In this document: positions 34,488 to 45,900 of the stretch, piece by piece | Layout of the letters: each line of letters starts with the position of its first letter | Position numbering within the stretch: position 1 is the first letter of the stretch | Origin: an uncultured Bacteroides sp. | GTDB lineage: Bacteria > Bacteroidota > Bacteroidia > Bacteroidales > Bacteroidaceae | Assembly: GCF_959029255.1 (NCBI RefSeq) | Contig: NZ_CAUFUE010000004.1 | Coordinates: 150,647-214,646 of the forward strand | Direction: 5' to 3' | DNA length: 64,000 nt | Notes under the pieces: model-generated | What the model was told of the DNA's origin: nothing | Seen by the model: the letters and a program-made list of their open reading frames with translations, nothing else | The model's database searches: none | Position numbers and translations under genes: made by a program

Positions 34488-37400
34488 ATGGCAAAGCATC
34501 TTATATATCTTATAGCTAGCTTATTATTATTGCCTCTTCATGCGCAGAAACCGGAGCGCATAAACTTCACCCATATTGGGCTGGAAGAAGGGTTGTCTCA
34601 AAGTACCGTTTTCGATATCGTACAAGACAAATATGATAATATGTGGTTTGCCACTTACAACGGATTGAATAAGTACGATGGTTATACTTTCACCATATAT
34701 CAACACAATGACAAAAATGAATATAGCTTAGGATGCGATATTATCCGTTCATTAGAAACAGACAATCAAGGCAAGGTATGGATTGGAACTTATGAAGGGC
34801 TCTCACTTTATGATTATGAAAAGGAGTGTTTTTATAACTTCCAGTATAAAAAAGGAAATAAAAACATGCCCGTCAATAATATAGCAACAGTCAATGACGA
34901 ATTATTGCTTATTTGTACAGATGATGAACTTATCTTGTTCGATATCCCTACACAATCATTTACCAAATCCCAACTAAATCCTCAACTGTTTATCATAAAA
35001 GCCACTTCTATTAATCGTCAGGACGACAATATCTTCATAGGAAGCCGTGACGGCCTGTATTCTTATTCCATCTCACAAAATTCCATCAAGAACATCGTTC
35101 CTGAAATTCTAAGGGGAAAACGCATACTTCCCATTTTGCGACAATCCCCTACGCAATTATGGGTAGGTACCGAAGGGGATGGCTTATTCCTGATAAACCC
35201 TTTAAACAACGAGGTGAAGCAATATACAGCAACCACCGGAAATGAACACGCAATCAGTTCAAACTACATACGTGCTCTTTCTTTGGATACACAAAACAGA
35301 CTATGGATAGGTACTATCAACTCTCTTAATATCTATCAAAAGGAAAACGACACATTCACAATTTATAAAAGTAATCCACTCAGAAAAGGCAGTTTGTCCC
35401 AAACGTCTATTCGCAGTATATTTACTGACTCCCAAGGAGGTGTATGGGTGGGGACATTCTTCGGAGGTCTGAATTACTACCATCCTTTGAAAAACCGTTT
35501 CAAGAATATACAGTCTATCGCTAACCATAATTCCCTCAACAACGATATCATAAACTGCATAGTAGAAGATAAACAACATAATTTGTGGATTGGTACTAAT
35601 AGCGGTGGGGTTAATTTTTATAACTCCAAGACCAATACATTTACACATTATACCCGAAAAGACGGGTTAGGTTCCAATGACGTAAAAACCATTTATGTAG
35701 ATGAAGCACACAAAAAAGTCTATATCGGTACCCATGCCGGTGGAATAAACATACTGCACCCAGCCACCGGCCGTATTGAAAATATCATGCCTTCCCATCC
35801 GTCAGATATCGCTTTAAAAAGTATTTACGCTATCGTACCCATTGGTAATGGTGAATATTGGATAGGTACATTAGGCGGAGTACTACGTTTCAACCCCTTA
35901 CAAAAAACTTTCACTCCTGTCACTACCGAAAAAAACGGCAGACCTTTTAAAAGCACACAAATCACAACTGTTTTCAAAGACAGCAAGAAACGTTTGTGGT
36001 TCGGTAGTGAAATAGGGCTTATTGCCTATACACAAGATGAGAATGAGTTGCAGAACGTATCCGTGTTGCCATCTTCTTCTCCCCTCAACCATCAGTTCAT
36101 TAACTGCATTTATGAGGGACATGATGGCCTTTTTTGGATTGGTACACGCAATGGTATGTATCGTTATAATGAAACAACCAAGGAACTCAAACAATATACG
36201 ACAGAAGAAGGTTTACCCAACAATGTCGTATTCGGTATTCTGGAAGACGATGAAAGTAAATTATGGATTAGTACGGACAGAGGTTTAAGTTGTTTTCAAC
36301 CCAACACGGAGAAATTCCGTAATTTCACAAGTAATGATGGACTACAAAGTAATCAATTCACAGCTTCTGCATATTTCCGCACTGCAAATGGACAAATGTA
36401 TTTCGGTGGTATCAAAGGAATTACTACCTTTCAGCCGGAACAAATAGTGGACAATCCGTATACCCCTCCGGTGGTCATCAGCCGTCTACAAGTATTCAAT
36501 AAGAAGGTGATGCCGGGAGACGATACCCACATATTAGACAAGAACATAAGTGATACGCACCATATCACACTTACAGCCAAACAATCTATGTTCTCACTGG
36601 ATTTTGTTGTATCAAACTACATATCCGGTAATCACAACTCATTTGCTTATATGCTGAAAGGGTACGACACAGAATGGTATTATACAAACACGCAACGTAC
36701 CGTTTCATACTCAAACTTACCTGCCGGAACATATCACTTTCTTGTAAAGGCTGCCAACAACGACGGGAAATGGAACGAAAAGCCGACCGAACTCAAAATC
36801 ACCATACTACCGGTATGGTATAAGACCTGGTGGGCCATCTTATTATTCATCATAATTTTCATTATAATCATCGTTTTTATCTTCCGCTATTTCTGGATTC
36901 GTAAAAGTTGGGAAACAAAATTAATGATGGAACAAGCAGACAAAGAGAGACAAAAAGAAGTGAACGAAATGAAATTGCGTTTCTTCATCAATATATCCCA
37001 TGAACTGCGTACTCCTCTCACCCTTATTCTTGCGCCGGTACAGGACATGCTGGAAAAAGTTACCGACAAATGGCTGTATAAACAATTGGAACATGTACAG
37101 AAAAACACAAACCGGCTACTACACCTGGTCAATCAACTGATGGACTACAGACGTGCCGAACTCGGAGTATTCAGCCTCAAAGTAAAACGAAACCCTATTC
37201 ATAAATTCATTGAAAAGGATTTCCTATATTACGACCGGTTGGCACAAAAGAAAAAAATTACTTATAACTTTATATCAGAAGTGGAAGGCAAAAATATCCT
37301 CTGTGACCCCAGTTATTTGGAGTTGATTGTTAATAATCTGCTTTCTAATGCCTTCAAATATACAAACGAGGAAGGAAGTATAACCGTGACTTTAAAAGAA

Positions 37401-38534
37401 ACCGACAAAGAGCTCCTGCTCCAGGTAAAAGATACGGGAAACGGAATACCTGTTGACAAACAAGCAAAAATATTTGAACGTTTCTATCAAATAGAGAATG
37501 AGCACATAGGTAGTGGAATTGGACTATCATTGGTGCAACGCCTTGTAGACTTACATCACGGACATATAGATATGGAAAGCGAAGAAGGAAAGGGAAGTAC
37601 TTTTTCCATCTATCTGCCTACAGAAGAAATAGCATATCTTCCGGAAGAAATAGTTACCGAAGACGATTCGTCTGACGAACAACCGGTGCATACCACTAAT
37701 CACCGGGACATGTATGTCATAGATACAGAAAAAGAAGAAGAGGAAAACGGAGCAACCGACAAACAACAGAAAAAGAAAATACTGATAGTGGAAGATAATA
37801 CGGATATCAGGCAATACTTGAGTGACGAATTAGAAAGAACCTACCATATTCTGAAAGCGGAAAATGGAGAAGAGGCGATGAATATAATCAAGGGACAGGA
37901 AGTGGACCTTATCATTACCGATGTCATGATGCCCGTAATGGATGGACTACAGTTATGTAAACAAATAAAACAAAATCTGCGTACTTGCCATATCCCCATC
38001 ATCATGCTATCTGCAAAAACCGACTTGAAGGAACAACTGGAAGGTTTGCAAGTAGGTGCCGACGATTATATCTCCAAACCATTCTCCATGGTAATACTTG
38101 CAACAAAGATTAAAAATCTGTTCCGCACACGTTACCGGGCCATCGAACATTACTCTCAATCACTAGAGATTGAACCGGAAAAAGTGGCGCTAAATCCAAT
38201 GGATGAGAAATTACTGAGAAGAGCCGTAGAGATTGTAGAAAAACATATTGACGACGTGGAGTTTTCTACGGATGATTTTGCACGCGAAATATATATGAGT
38301 CGTTCCACCTTACATTCCAAGCTAAAGAGCCTGACAGGAGAAACGACCAATGACTTTATCCGAAAAATACGTTTCAACCGTGCATGCAAGTTGCTCAAAG
38401 AAGGACGATATACCGTAGCTGAAATCAGCGTAATGGTAGGTTTTAATACCCCGTCTTATTTCTCGACCAGTTTTAAAAAATATTTTGGTTGCTTACCTTC
38501 CGAATACATTGTAAAAAAGAATAATAACGAATAA
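34488..38534 (+). CDS. Hybrid two-component system regulator (HTCS) 1
   Basis: 1348 aa, one-protein sensor and transcription factor in the inner membrane. Signal peptide, then about 14 periplasmic beta-propeller repeats (QDKYDNMWFATYNGLNKYDG, LWIGTINSLNIY), a Y_Y_Y domain (FAYMLKGYDTEWYYTNTQRT), one membrane segment (WWAILLFIIIFIIIIVFIF, about 780-800), HisKA with His838 in NISHELRTPL, HATPase (NNLLSNAFKYTNE, GSGIGLSLVQ), receiver with Asp1145 (ITDVMMPVMDGL), and an AraC-type HTH (EISVMVGFNTPSYFSTSFKK). It would sense unsaturated oligosaccharides and activate PUL promoters. HTCS 2 starts 12 bp on. Confidence 0.95.
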   Translation: MAKHLIYLIASLLLLPLHAQKPERINFTHIGLEEGLSQSTVFDIVQDKYDNMWFATYNGLNKYDGYTFTIYQHNDKNEYSLGCDIIRSLETDNQGKVWIGTYEGLSLYDYEKECFYNFQYKKGNKNMPVNNIATVNDELLLICTDDELILFDIPTQSFTKSQLNPQLFIIKATSINRQDDNIFIGSRDGLYSYSISQNSIKNIVPEILRGKRILPILRQSPTQLWVGTEGDGLFLINPLNNEVKQYTATTGNEHAISSNYIRALSLDTQNRLWIGTINSLNIYQKENDTFTIYKSNPLRKGSLSQTSIRSIFTDSQGGVWVGTFFGGLNYYHPLKNRFKNIQSIANHNSLNNDIINCIVEDKQHNLWIGTNSGGVNFYNSKTNTFTHYTRKDGLGSNDVKTIYVDEAHKKVYIGTHAGGINILHPATGRIENIMPSHPSDIALKSIYAIVPIGNGEYWIGTLGGVLRFNPLQKTFTPVTTEKNGRPFKSTQITTVFKDSKKRLWFGSEIGLIAYTQDENELQNVSVLPSSSPLNHQFINCIYEGHDGLFWIGTRNGMYRYNETTKELKQYTTEEGLPNNVVFGILEDDESKLWISTDRGLSCFQPNTEKFRNFTSNDGLQSNQFTASAYFRTANGQMYFGGIKGITTFQPEQIVDNPYTPPVVISRLQVFNKKVMPGDDTHILDKNISDTHHITLTAKQSMFSLDFVVSNYISGNHNSFAYMLKGYDTEWYYTNTQRTVSYSNLPAGTYHFLVKAANNDGKWNEKPTELKITILPVWYKTWWAILLFIIIFIIIIVFIFRYFWIRKSWETKLMMEQADKERQKEVNEMKLRFFINISHELRTPLTLILAPVQDMLEKVTDKWLYKQLEHVQKNTNRLLHLVNQLMDYRRAELGVFSLKVKRNPIHKFIEKDFLYYDRLAQKKKITYNFISEVEGKNILCDPSYLELIVNNLLSNAFKYTNEEGSITVTLKETDKELLLQVKDTGNGIPVDKQAKIFERFYQIENEHIGSGIGLSLVQRLVDLHHGHIDMESEEGKGSTFSIYLPTEEIAYLPEEIVTEDDSSDEQPVHTTNHRDMYVIDTEKEEEENGATDKQQKKKILIVEDNTDIRQYLSDELERTYHILKAENGEEAMNIIKGQEVDLIITDVMMPVMDGLQLCKQIKQNLRTCHIPIIMLSAKTDLKEQLEGLQVGADDYISKPFSMVILATKIKNLFRTRYRAIEHYSQSLEIEPEKVALNPMDEKLLRRAVEIVEKHIDDVEFSTDDFAREIYMSRSTLHSKLKSLTGETTNDFIRKIRFNRACKLLKEGRYTVAEISVMVGFNTPSYFSTSFKKYFGCLPSEYIVKKNNNE

Positions 38535-38546
38535 AAATATACAGAT

Positions 38547-41500
38547 ATGGCAAAATATATTATATACCTCATAATAAACCTATTGTTATTACCCATCTAT
38601 GCGCAAAGACCGGAGCGTATCAATTTTACGCATATTGGCGTAAACGAAGGATTGTCACAAAACACAATATTCGATATCACTCAAGACAAACAGGGAAATA
38701 TGTGGTTTGCCACTTACGACGGACTCAACAAATTCGACGGTTACGACTTCACTGTTTATCAACATGACGAAGAAAACCCACATAGTATAGGAAACGATGT
38801 TATCCGCACCTGTATAGTCGATTCACAAGGCAGATTATGGATAGGAACCGGCGAGGGGCTCTCTCGCTATGATGCGGCTAAGGACTCCTTTTATAATTTC
38901 TACTACCAGAAAAAAGGTAAAAACCTGCCGATATCCTCTATTGTAGAAATCAACGAAAAGCGGTTACTCCTTTTCTCCAGTAAAGAAGAAGGACTATTAT
39001 TATTTGACACTGAAACACAACAGTTCAGTGATAGTCCGCTACATGCTTCCCTTGCATCTATCCAACTCTCAAGTATCAACAAACAGGGGGATGACATTTA
39101 TATAGGTAGTTTCAACGGCGCATACGTTTATTCAATCTCTCAGAAAACATTGAAAAATATCATGCCTCAAATATTGGCAGGCAAACACATCCGTCCTATT
39201 TTAAAAGAATCTCCTACCAAATTATGGATTGGTACAGAAGGGGACGGCCTATTCCTTGTTAATCTTCAAACTCACGATATTGTTAACTTCTCCCATACCC
39301 CGGGAAAGAAAGGCTGTATCAGTTCAAATTATATCCGGGCACTCACTCTCGACTCTGAAAACAAACTGTGGGTAGGTACCATCAACTCACTGAATATCTA
39401 TAATGAAAGAGACAACTCTTTTCAGAACTATACCAGCGACTTATCAATAAGCGGTAGCCTGTCTCAGACATCCGTACGGAATATCTTCATGGATTCACAG
39501 GGGGGTATGTGGCTGGGAACTTATTTCGGTGGTATAAATTATTATCATCCTTTAAAAAATCGTTTCCATAACATCCAATTCAAGACAAATGAGAATTCTT
39601 TAAACAATAGTATCGTAAGCTGTATAACAGAGGAAAGAGGAAAAGGAATTTGGATAGGGACCAACAGTGGCGGTCTAAATTATTATAATAAGTATACTGA
39701 AAGTTTCACATATTATACAATGAATGAAGGGCTTGAATCCAATGATATCAAGGCACTCTACGTAGACGAAAAGAATAATTTAGTGTATATAGGTACACAC
39801 ACCGGTGGTCTTAGTATCTTGCATCGTAATACAGGACAGATAGAAACACTGAATAACCGCGAAATCAAGAATATCTATGTCATTGAACCTACCCTGGACG
39901 GTGAACTGTGGTTAAGCGGCTTAAATATCCTATTACGATTCAATCCTCAAACCAAGACCTTCACCCGTATTGAGAAGCAGGCAGATGGTGAGCCTATGAT
40001 ACCCGAACGAATTGTAACGACATTACGTGACAGTAAAAGACGTTTATGGTTAGGAGGCGAGAAAGGATTGGCTGTACATCAGGAAAAGAACAATGAACTG
40101 ACAGCCTCTCCGGTATTACCCGCAGAATCCCCCTTGAATAATAAATATATCAACTGTATACACGAAGCGCACAACGGTATTTTCTGGATAGGAACACGTA
40201 GCGGACTTTACCGTTTTGACGAAAGCAAAAAAGAAACAAAGCAATACACCACGCGTCATGGGCTTCCCAACAACGTGATACATGCCATTCTTGAGGACTC
40301 CTCCGGAAAACTCTGGATAAGTACCAACAAAGGGCTCAGTTGCATGCAACCGATAACGGAGAAATTCAGAAACTATATTGACTCTGATGGTCTTCCAAGC
40401 AATCAGTTCATGGAAAATGCCGGTTACCAAACAAAAGACGGACAAATGTATTTCGGAGGCATCAACGGCATCACGACTTTCTACCCCGAACAGTTGGTGG
40501 ACAACCCATATATTCCACCGGTAATCATCACGCATTTACGGCTCTTTAACAAGACCGTTCAACCGGGTGACGAAACGGGGATACTGGAAAAGAATATCAG
40601 CGAAACACACAGTATTACTTTGAGTGCCAGACAATCTATGCTCTCACTGGACTTTGTAGTATCCAACTATATTTCAGGCAATCACAACACATTTGCTTAT
40701 ATGCTGAAAGGTTATGATAAAGAATGGTATTACTCAAACACATTGCGCACGGTATCCTATTCAAATCTCCCGCAAGGTACTTATCAGTTTCTAGTGAAAG
40801 CTGCCAACAGCGACGGCAAATGGAATGAGACGCCTACCGAATTGGAAATCATTGTCCTGCCCGTATGGTACAAAACATGGTGGGCAATCCTGTTGTTTAT
40901 CATCGCATTTATTGCTATCACGATTTTTATCTTCCGTTACTTTTGGTTACGGAAAAGCATGGAAGCGCAACTACAAATGGAACGGGTGGATAAAGAACGG
41001 CTGAAAGAGGTGAACGAAATGAAGTTGCGATTCTTCATCAATATCTCCCACGAACTGCGGACTCCGCTGACTTTAATTCTCGCTCCTCTCCAAGAGGTGC
41101 TGGACAATGTTAACGACCGTTGGATACATAAACAACTGGAACACATACAACGGAATACCACTCGCCTGCTTCATTTGGTGAATCAATTAATGGACTACCG
41201 ACGTGCGGAACTGGGAGTATTCGGTCTTAAAGTAAAACTCAATCTCATCCACAAAGTCATTGAAAAAGATTTCCTTTTCTACGAGCGGCTGGCCCAACGC
41301 AAAGGAATTACCTATAACTTTCATTCCAATGTAGAAGGAAGAGAGGTACTTTGTGACCCCAATTACCTGGAGCTTATCGTTAATAATCTGCTTTCCAATG
41401 CATTCAAATATACCAGTGAGGGACAAAGCATCACTCTGGCTTTGAAAGAAGAGGGTAATCAGTTAACGCTTCAGGTGAAGGATACCGGTAATGGAATACC

Positions 41501-42587
41501 CATCGACAAGCAGGGAAAAATATTTGAGCGCTTCTACCAAGTAGACAATGAACATATCGGTAGTGGCATCGGCCTGTCACTGGTGCAGCGCCTCGTTGAG
41601 CTACATCACGGGCGTATCGAGCTGGATAGCCAGGAGGGTGTAGGAAGTGTATTCACCATTTATTTGCCAACCGAGGAGTCTGCCTACAAGTCCGAAGAAA
41701 AGACTACAGAACAAGAGGTGGATGAAAATCAGCCCAACTACACAACCAATAATCAGGCGATGTATGTAGTTGATACGGAAGCCATCAAAGAAGAAGCTGA
41801 AACAGCCGTTAACAGCGAACATAGAAAAGAAAACATATTGATAGTAGAAGACAATGCCGAAATCCGGCAATACTTGTGCGACGAACTCAGCAGAACCTAC
41901 CATGTACTGAAAGCCGGAAACGGCGAGGAGGCATTGAGCATACTCAAAGAACAAGATATAGACCTGATACTGACCGATGTAATGATGCCCGTCATGGATG
42001 GCTTGCAACTATGCAAGCAAATCAAGCAAAACCTACGTACCTGCCATATCCCTGTTATCATCCTTTCTGCTAAAACTGAAATAAAAGAACAACTGGAAGG
42101 ACTGCAAGTAGGTGCGGACGACTATATTCCGAAACCATTCTCCATGGCGGTAATCACGGCAAAAATCAGGAACCTGTTCCGCACGCGTTATCGTGCCATC
42201 GAACACTATTCCAAATCACTGGATATCGAACCGGAAAAAATTGCGCTCAATCCCATGGATGAGGAACTACTGAAAAAAGCCGTAGAAATAATGGAGAAAC
42301 ACATGGATGACGTGGAATTCTCTACCGATGAATTTGCGCGTGAAATGTGCATGAGCCGTTCCAACCTACACCTGAAAATGAAAGCACTGACGGGAGAATC
42401 GACCAATGAATTCATCCGTAAGATGCGCTTCAACAAGGCAAGTAAGTTGTTGAAAGAGGGACGATACACCGTAGCGGAAATCAGTACGATGGTAGGATTT
42501 AATACGCCCTCCTACTTTGCTACAAGTTTCAAGAAATACTTTGGTTGTTTGCCGTCGGAGTACACCAAAGGGAAAGATATAAAGTAA
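38547..42587 (+). CDS. Hybrid two-component system regulator (HTCS) 2
   Basis: 1346 aa, tandem paralogue of HTCS 1 with the same order: signal peptide, propeller repeats (QDKQGNMWFATYDGLNKFDG), Y_Y_Y domain, membrane segment (WWAILLFIIAFIAITIFIF), HisKA with His835, HATPase, receiver with Asp1144, AraC HTH (EISTMVGFNTPSYFATSFKK). Cytoplasmic domains look nearly identical, while propeller blades differ more (for example KEEGLLLFDTETQQFSDSPL against DDELILFDIPTQSFTKSQL). That is what one expects after duplication with ligand divergence. All catalytic residues are retained, so both should be active. Confidence 0.95.
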   Translation: MAKYIIYLIINLLLLPIYAQRPERINFTHIGVNEGLSQNTIFDITQDKQGNMWFATYDGLNKFDGYDFTVYQHDEENPHSIGNDVIRTCIVDSQGRLWIGTGEGLSRYDAAKDSFYNFYYQKKGKNLPISSIVEINEKRLLLFSSKEEGLLLFDTETQQFSDSPLHASLASIQLSSINKQGDDIYIGSFNGAYVYSISQKTLKNIMPQILAGKHIRPILKESPTKLWIGTEGDGLFLVNLQTHDIVNFSHTPGKKGCISSNYIRALTLDSENKLWVGTINSLNIYNERDNSFQNYTSDLSISGSLSQTSVRNIFMDSQGGMWLGTYFGGINYYHPLKNRFHNIQFKTNENSLNNSIVSCITEERGKGIWIGTNSGGLNYYNKYTESFTYYTMNEGLESNDIKALYVDEKNNLVYIGTHTGGLSILHRNTGQIETLNNREIKNIYVIEPTLDGELWLSGLNILLRFNPQTKTFTRIEKQADGEPMIPERIVTTLRDSKRRLWLGGEKGLAVHQEKNNELTASPVLPAESPLNNKYINCIHEAHNGIFWIGTRSGLYRFDESKKETKQYTTRHGLPNNVIHAILEDSSGKLWISTNKGLSCMQPITEKFRNYIDSDGLPSNQFMENAGYQTKDGQMYFGGINGITTFYPEQLVDNPYIPPVIITHLRLFNKTVQPGDETGILEKNISETHSITLSARQSMLSLDFVVSNYISGNHNTFAYMLKGYDKEWYYSNTLRTVSYSNLPQGTYQFLVKAANSDGKWNETPTELEIIVLPVWYKTWWAILLFIIAFIAITIFIFRYFWLRKSMEAQLQMERVDKERLKEVNEMKLRFFINISHELRTPLTLILAPLQEVLDNVNDRWIHKQLEHIQRNTTRLLHLVNQLMDYRRAELGVFGLKVKLNLIHKVIEKDFLFYERLAQRKGITYNFHSNVEGREVLCDPNYLELIVNNLLSNAFKYTSEGQSITLALKEEGNQLTLQVKDTGNGIPIDKQGKIFERFYQVDNEHIGSGIGLSLVQRLVELHHGRIELDSQEGVGSVFTIYLPTEESAYKSEEKTTEQEVDENQPNYTTNNQAMYVVDTEAIKEEAETAVNSEHRKENILIVEDNAEIRQYLCDELSRTYHVLKAGNGEEALSILKEQDIDLILTDVMMPVMDGLQLCKQIKQNLRTCHIPVIILSAKTEIKEQLEGLQVGADDYIPKPFSMAVITAKIRNLFRTRYRAIEHYSKSLDIEPEKIALNPMDEELLKKAVEIMEKHMDDVEFSTDEFAREMCMSRSNLHLKMKALTGESTNEFIRKMRFNKASKLLKEGRYTVAEISTMVGFNTPSYFATSFKKYFGCLPSEYTKGKDIK

Positions 42588-42683
42588 CCTATCTTATCCC
42601 AAATGCCACTCATTTCTATATAAAGAAAGTGCCAAAAAGTAATACATAAAACTTTGTTTTCCTATAAATAAGGCAAGTCATCC

Positions 42684-42792
42684 TTAAGAATAAACTTCAT
42701 CTTCAACTTAAAGATGTGTATCTCTAAGTTGAAGATATACATCTTAAGGTTCAAGTTCTGTATCTTCAACCTTAAGATGAAGTTTTTCTTAT
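42684..42792. repeat. 21-bp-period hairpin array C
   Basis: Four units of exactly 21 bp begin at 42699, 42720, 42741 and 42762, each starting ATCT (ATCTTCAACTTAAAG, ATCTCTAAGTTGAAG, ATCTTAAGGTTCAAG, ATCTTCAACCTTAAG). The outside arms AAACTTCATCTT (42692-42703) and AAGATGAAGTTT (42774-42785) pair; imperfect pairing extends further. It is in the 400-bp gap between HTCS 2 and lyase copy 3. Confidence 0.8.
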
Positions 42793-42818
42793 ACCTCAGA
42801 CCATTTCTTCATGAGAAT

Positions 42819-42944
42819 GAAAGTATTTTTTGTTACTTCAACAATATTAAAAGCATATTCTACATTATTGAAAGTCTTTTGTAATCTAATGACAATGCTC
42901 CAAACATTCCTACTACCGTTCCTCAACTGAATACGCTATTTTTG
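42819..42944 (+). promoter_or_regulatory. Candidate HTCS operator and promoter of lyase copy 3
   Basis: GAAAG/AAAAG cores at 42819, 42849 and 42870 (spacing 30 and 21). The -7 box TATTTTTG (42937-42944) starts 67 bp after the last core, 42 bp before the start codon. 42841-42874 matches 25822-25856 in front of lyase copy 2. Confidence 0.5.
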
Positions 42945-42985
42945 TCCTATCACTTTTTATATAGGATTTCTTTAAATACGATAGC

Positions 42986-45900
42986 ATGAAAAAACTGAGT
43001 GTATTCTTACTGACTCTCTGCCTGGCGCTGACCGATATCGGTGCGGGAAACCTTTCACGTATTCACGAAAACGAGCGTGAAACACCTTTTCCACAAGAAG
43101 AGCATATCTTGTATATCAATCCCTCTCCCCTGCTTGTGCCACTGAGCATGAAACAGTCGGACTTCCTGCAATTCAATCTTTCCCGAAGCAAAGATTTTCC
43201 AAGTGCAAGTTCGATGTTGTCAACCCCTGCACCGTGGTGCATGTTCAACCCGCACCGGATATTGGAAAGCGGAACCTGGTATTGGCGTGTACGCTCTGTG
43301 AGTAAGTCCGGCGAAACGATGCCCTGGAGTGAAACTTACCGTTTCAATGTAGCCGATGATGTGCCTCAGTTCGTAACTCCTCCTTTCAGTACATTCCTCA
43401 ACAATATTCCGAAAGAGTATCCACGCATTTACTGCTTCCTCAACAATAATCTGGAGAATGCACGTAAAAAAGTGCGCAAACATCCCGAGTTCGAGAATAT
43501 GATAACCGATTCGCGCACAGCTTTGGGTACAAACTACGCCAACGATACCAAACCTTACAGACAAATCACCCGTATGGCCGAGTTTTGCGATATCCTGAAT
43601 ACCGCTTACCAGATGTTGCAGTTGGATGTATATGCTGATAAGATGGTACAAAATGTACGTTACCTGTTGGCTGTTGAGCCTGACGCCAAAGTCATCGGTA
43701 ACGATTTCAACGCAGGAGAATTGATTTATACCCTGGCTTGTACATACGAAAACTGCTACGACCGTTTCAAGCCTGAAGAACGTAAACAGATAGAAAGTAT
43801 TGTCATGAATGTACTGGCGACTTACTATAAGCACATGGTGGGACACGAAGAAACACATATCTTTGACAATCATTTCTGGCAGTTTGCCTTCCGGCACTTC
43901 ATGCAGGCGGCTTTGGTGATGTACGATAAATATCCGCTTGCCAAAGAATATCTGGAATACAGCTACGAGCTTTGGACAGCACGTGCTCCGGCTTCCGGCT
44001 TCAACCGTGATGGTGCCTGGCACAACGGTACAAGTTATTTCAGTGCCAATGCCGTCACCCTTGTATACGTACCCTGCTTGTTCAGTTATCTGACAAAAAC
44101 TGATTTCATGCAACATCCCTGGTATAAAAATGCCGGTCTGGCTATGCTCTACAGTTGGCAACCGGAGTCACTCAGTGCCGGCTTTGGCGACGGACACGAA
44201 AAGAACAATGGAAAGCCTTTACGTATCCGTAGCGCTTTTGCCGATTTCCTGGCACGCAATACGGGTGACCCCTACGCCACATGGTATTCAAGCATCAACG
44301 ACCGGTACAAGACCGAAACGGAGACCCGACTGTATCGCATGGCGAGCGGCAAGCAACGTCCTCCATACGTAGAAGCGCCTGCCAACCTGCCCAAAGCCGT
44401 ATGGTTCAAAGATTGCGGCGAGATGATTGCCAACAGTGATTTAAAAAATTACAAACACAACATCAGCTTAAGTTTCCGTTCCAGCCCTTTCGGCTCGGGT
44501 AGCCACACACACTCCAACCAAAATGCTTTCAACCTGCATTATGGAGGAAAAGCTATCTATCATGCAGTGGGGCATTACATGAACTTCGCCGACCCGCACA
44601 ATCTATTGTCCTACCGCAACACGCGTGCCCACAACACACTACTGATTGATGGTATCGGACAGCCTTTCACCACACGTGCCTACGGAAATATACTGCGTAT
44701 GTTCAACGGTGAACATATCTCGTACGCTCTGGGCGATGCTTCCAATGCCTATTGCGGCATCAGTGAATATCCCATGTGGCAGAAGAATTTCGCCAATCAT
44801 AACTTGGAACAATCTCGTGAGAACGGTTTCGGAGAAACTCCTTTAAAGAAATATCTCCGCCATATCTTCTTATTACATCCCAATATTGTAGTTATCTATG
44901 ACGAACTGGAAGCTGACAAGGCTGTCAGTTGGGACTGGTTGCTGCACAGTCCAGTCAAATTCGATATTGAGGAGTCGACCGCTACGCTGACTACTGAAGA
45001 CAAAATCAATCAGTATAAGTCTATTGCCCGCCTGTTCAGCGAACAGAAGTGTGCAATCACCCAAACAGATAAGTTTGCAGCTCCACCAAACCAAAAGAAT
45101 GCCGTACGTGGTGAAGATTTCACCGCTCCCTGGTCTTTAACCGCCAGTTTTGGCCCCAGTAAAAAAAACCGTATTCTGACTATTATACAAGTAGAGGTTG
45201 ACGGAAACAAAGCAGCCGAGATACTACGTCCCAGCGGAAACAGTTTCCAATGCGGCGACTGGATAATCGATGCCGAAATGAATGCCAAGTACCCGGCAAC
45301 CCTCTTTATCCACAACGAAAAGTCTCAAGCTACTTTCAGTTATGGGAAAGAAAAACCTATCATCAACGGTAAAGCATATCAGTGTAAGGATAAGTATGCA
45401 TCCATCTTATACGACTGTTTTGATGATAAGTGGGAGGTAAAAGGAGGAGATGTTTTAGCGAACTGGACCTTAGAAGACCATTCCGGTAAGGCGCATATAG
45501 TCACTTCTAATGACACACTGGAGATAACCACTCCCAAAGGTCTCACCTTGTGGTATAACCAAAGACTGACAGGTGATTACGAGATCAGTTATCGTGTTAA
45601 AATGCCGATGCAGGGTAGCCGGTACGACCGTCTCAGTGACTTAAACTGCTTTTGGGGTGCCAACGATCCTGAAAATCCCAATGACCTCTTTGCACGCAGT
45701 GAATGGAGGAACGGAGTCTTTCAACACTACAAAACGCTGACTTTATTCTATGTAGGTTATGGCGGCAATCATAACTCCACCACCCGTTTCCGCAGGTACT
45801 TTGGTAGTACGGCAAAAACTGATGATGCATTGTCACGCCCCGTCATCAAGGAGTATACGGACAAGGCACATCTATTGCTGCCCGACAAATGGTATCATAT

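Noticed and set aside
43220..44161. 313-codon minus-strand ORF inside lyase copy 3
   Set aside because: Antisense shadow; equivalent shadow ORFs occur in the other lyase copies because the coding strand is conserved.
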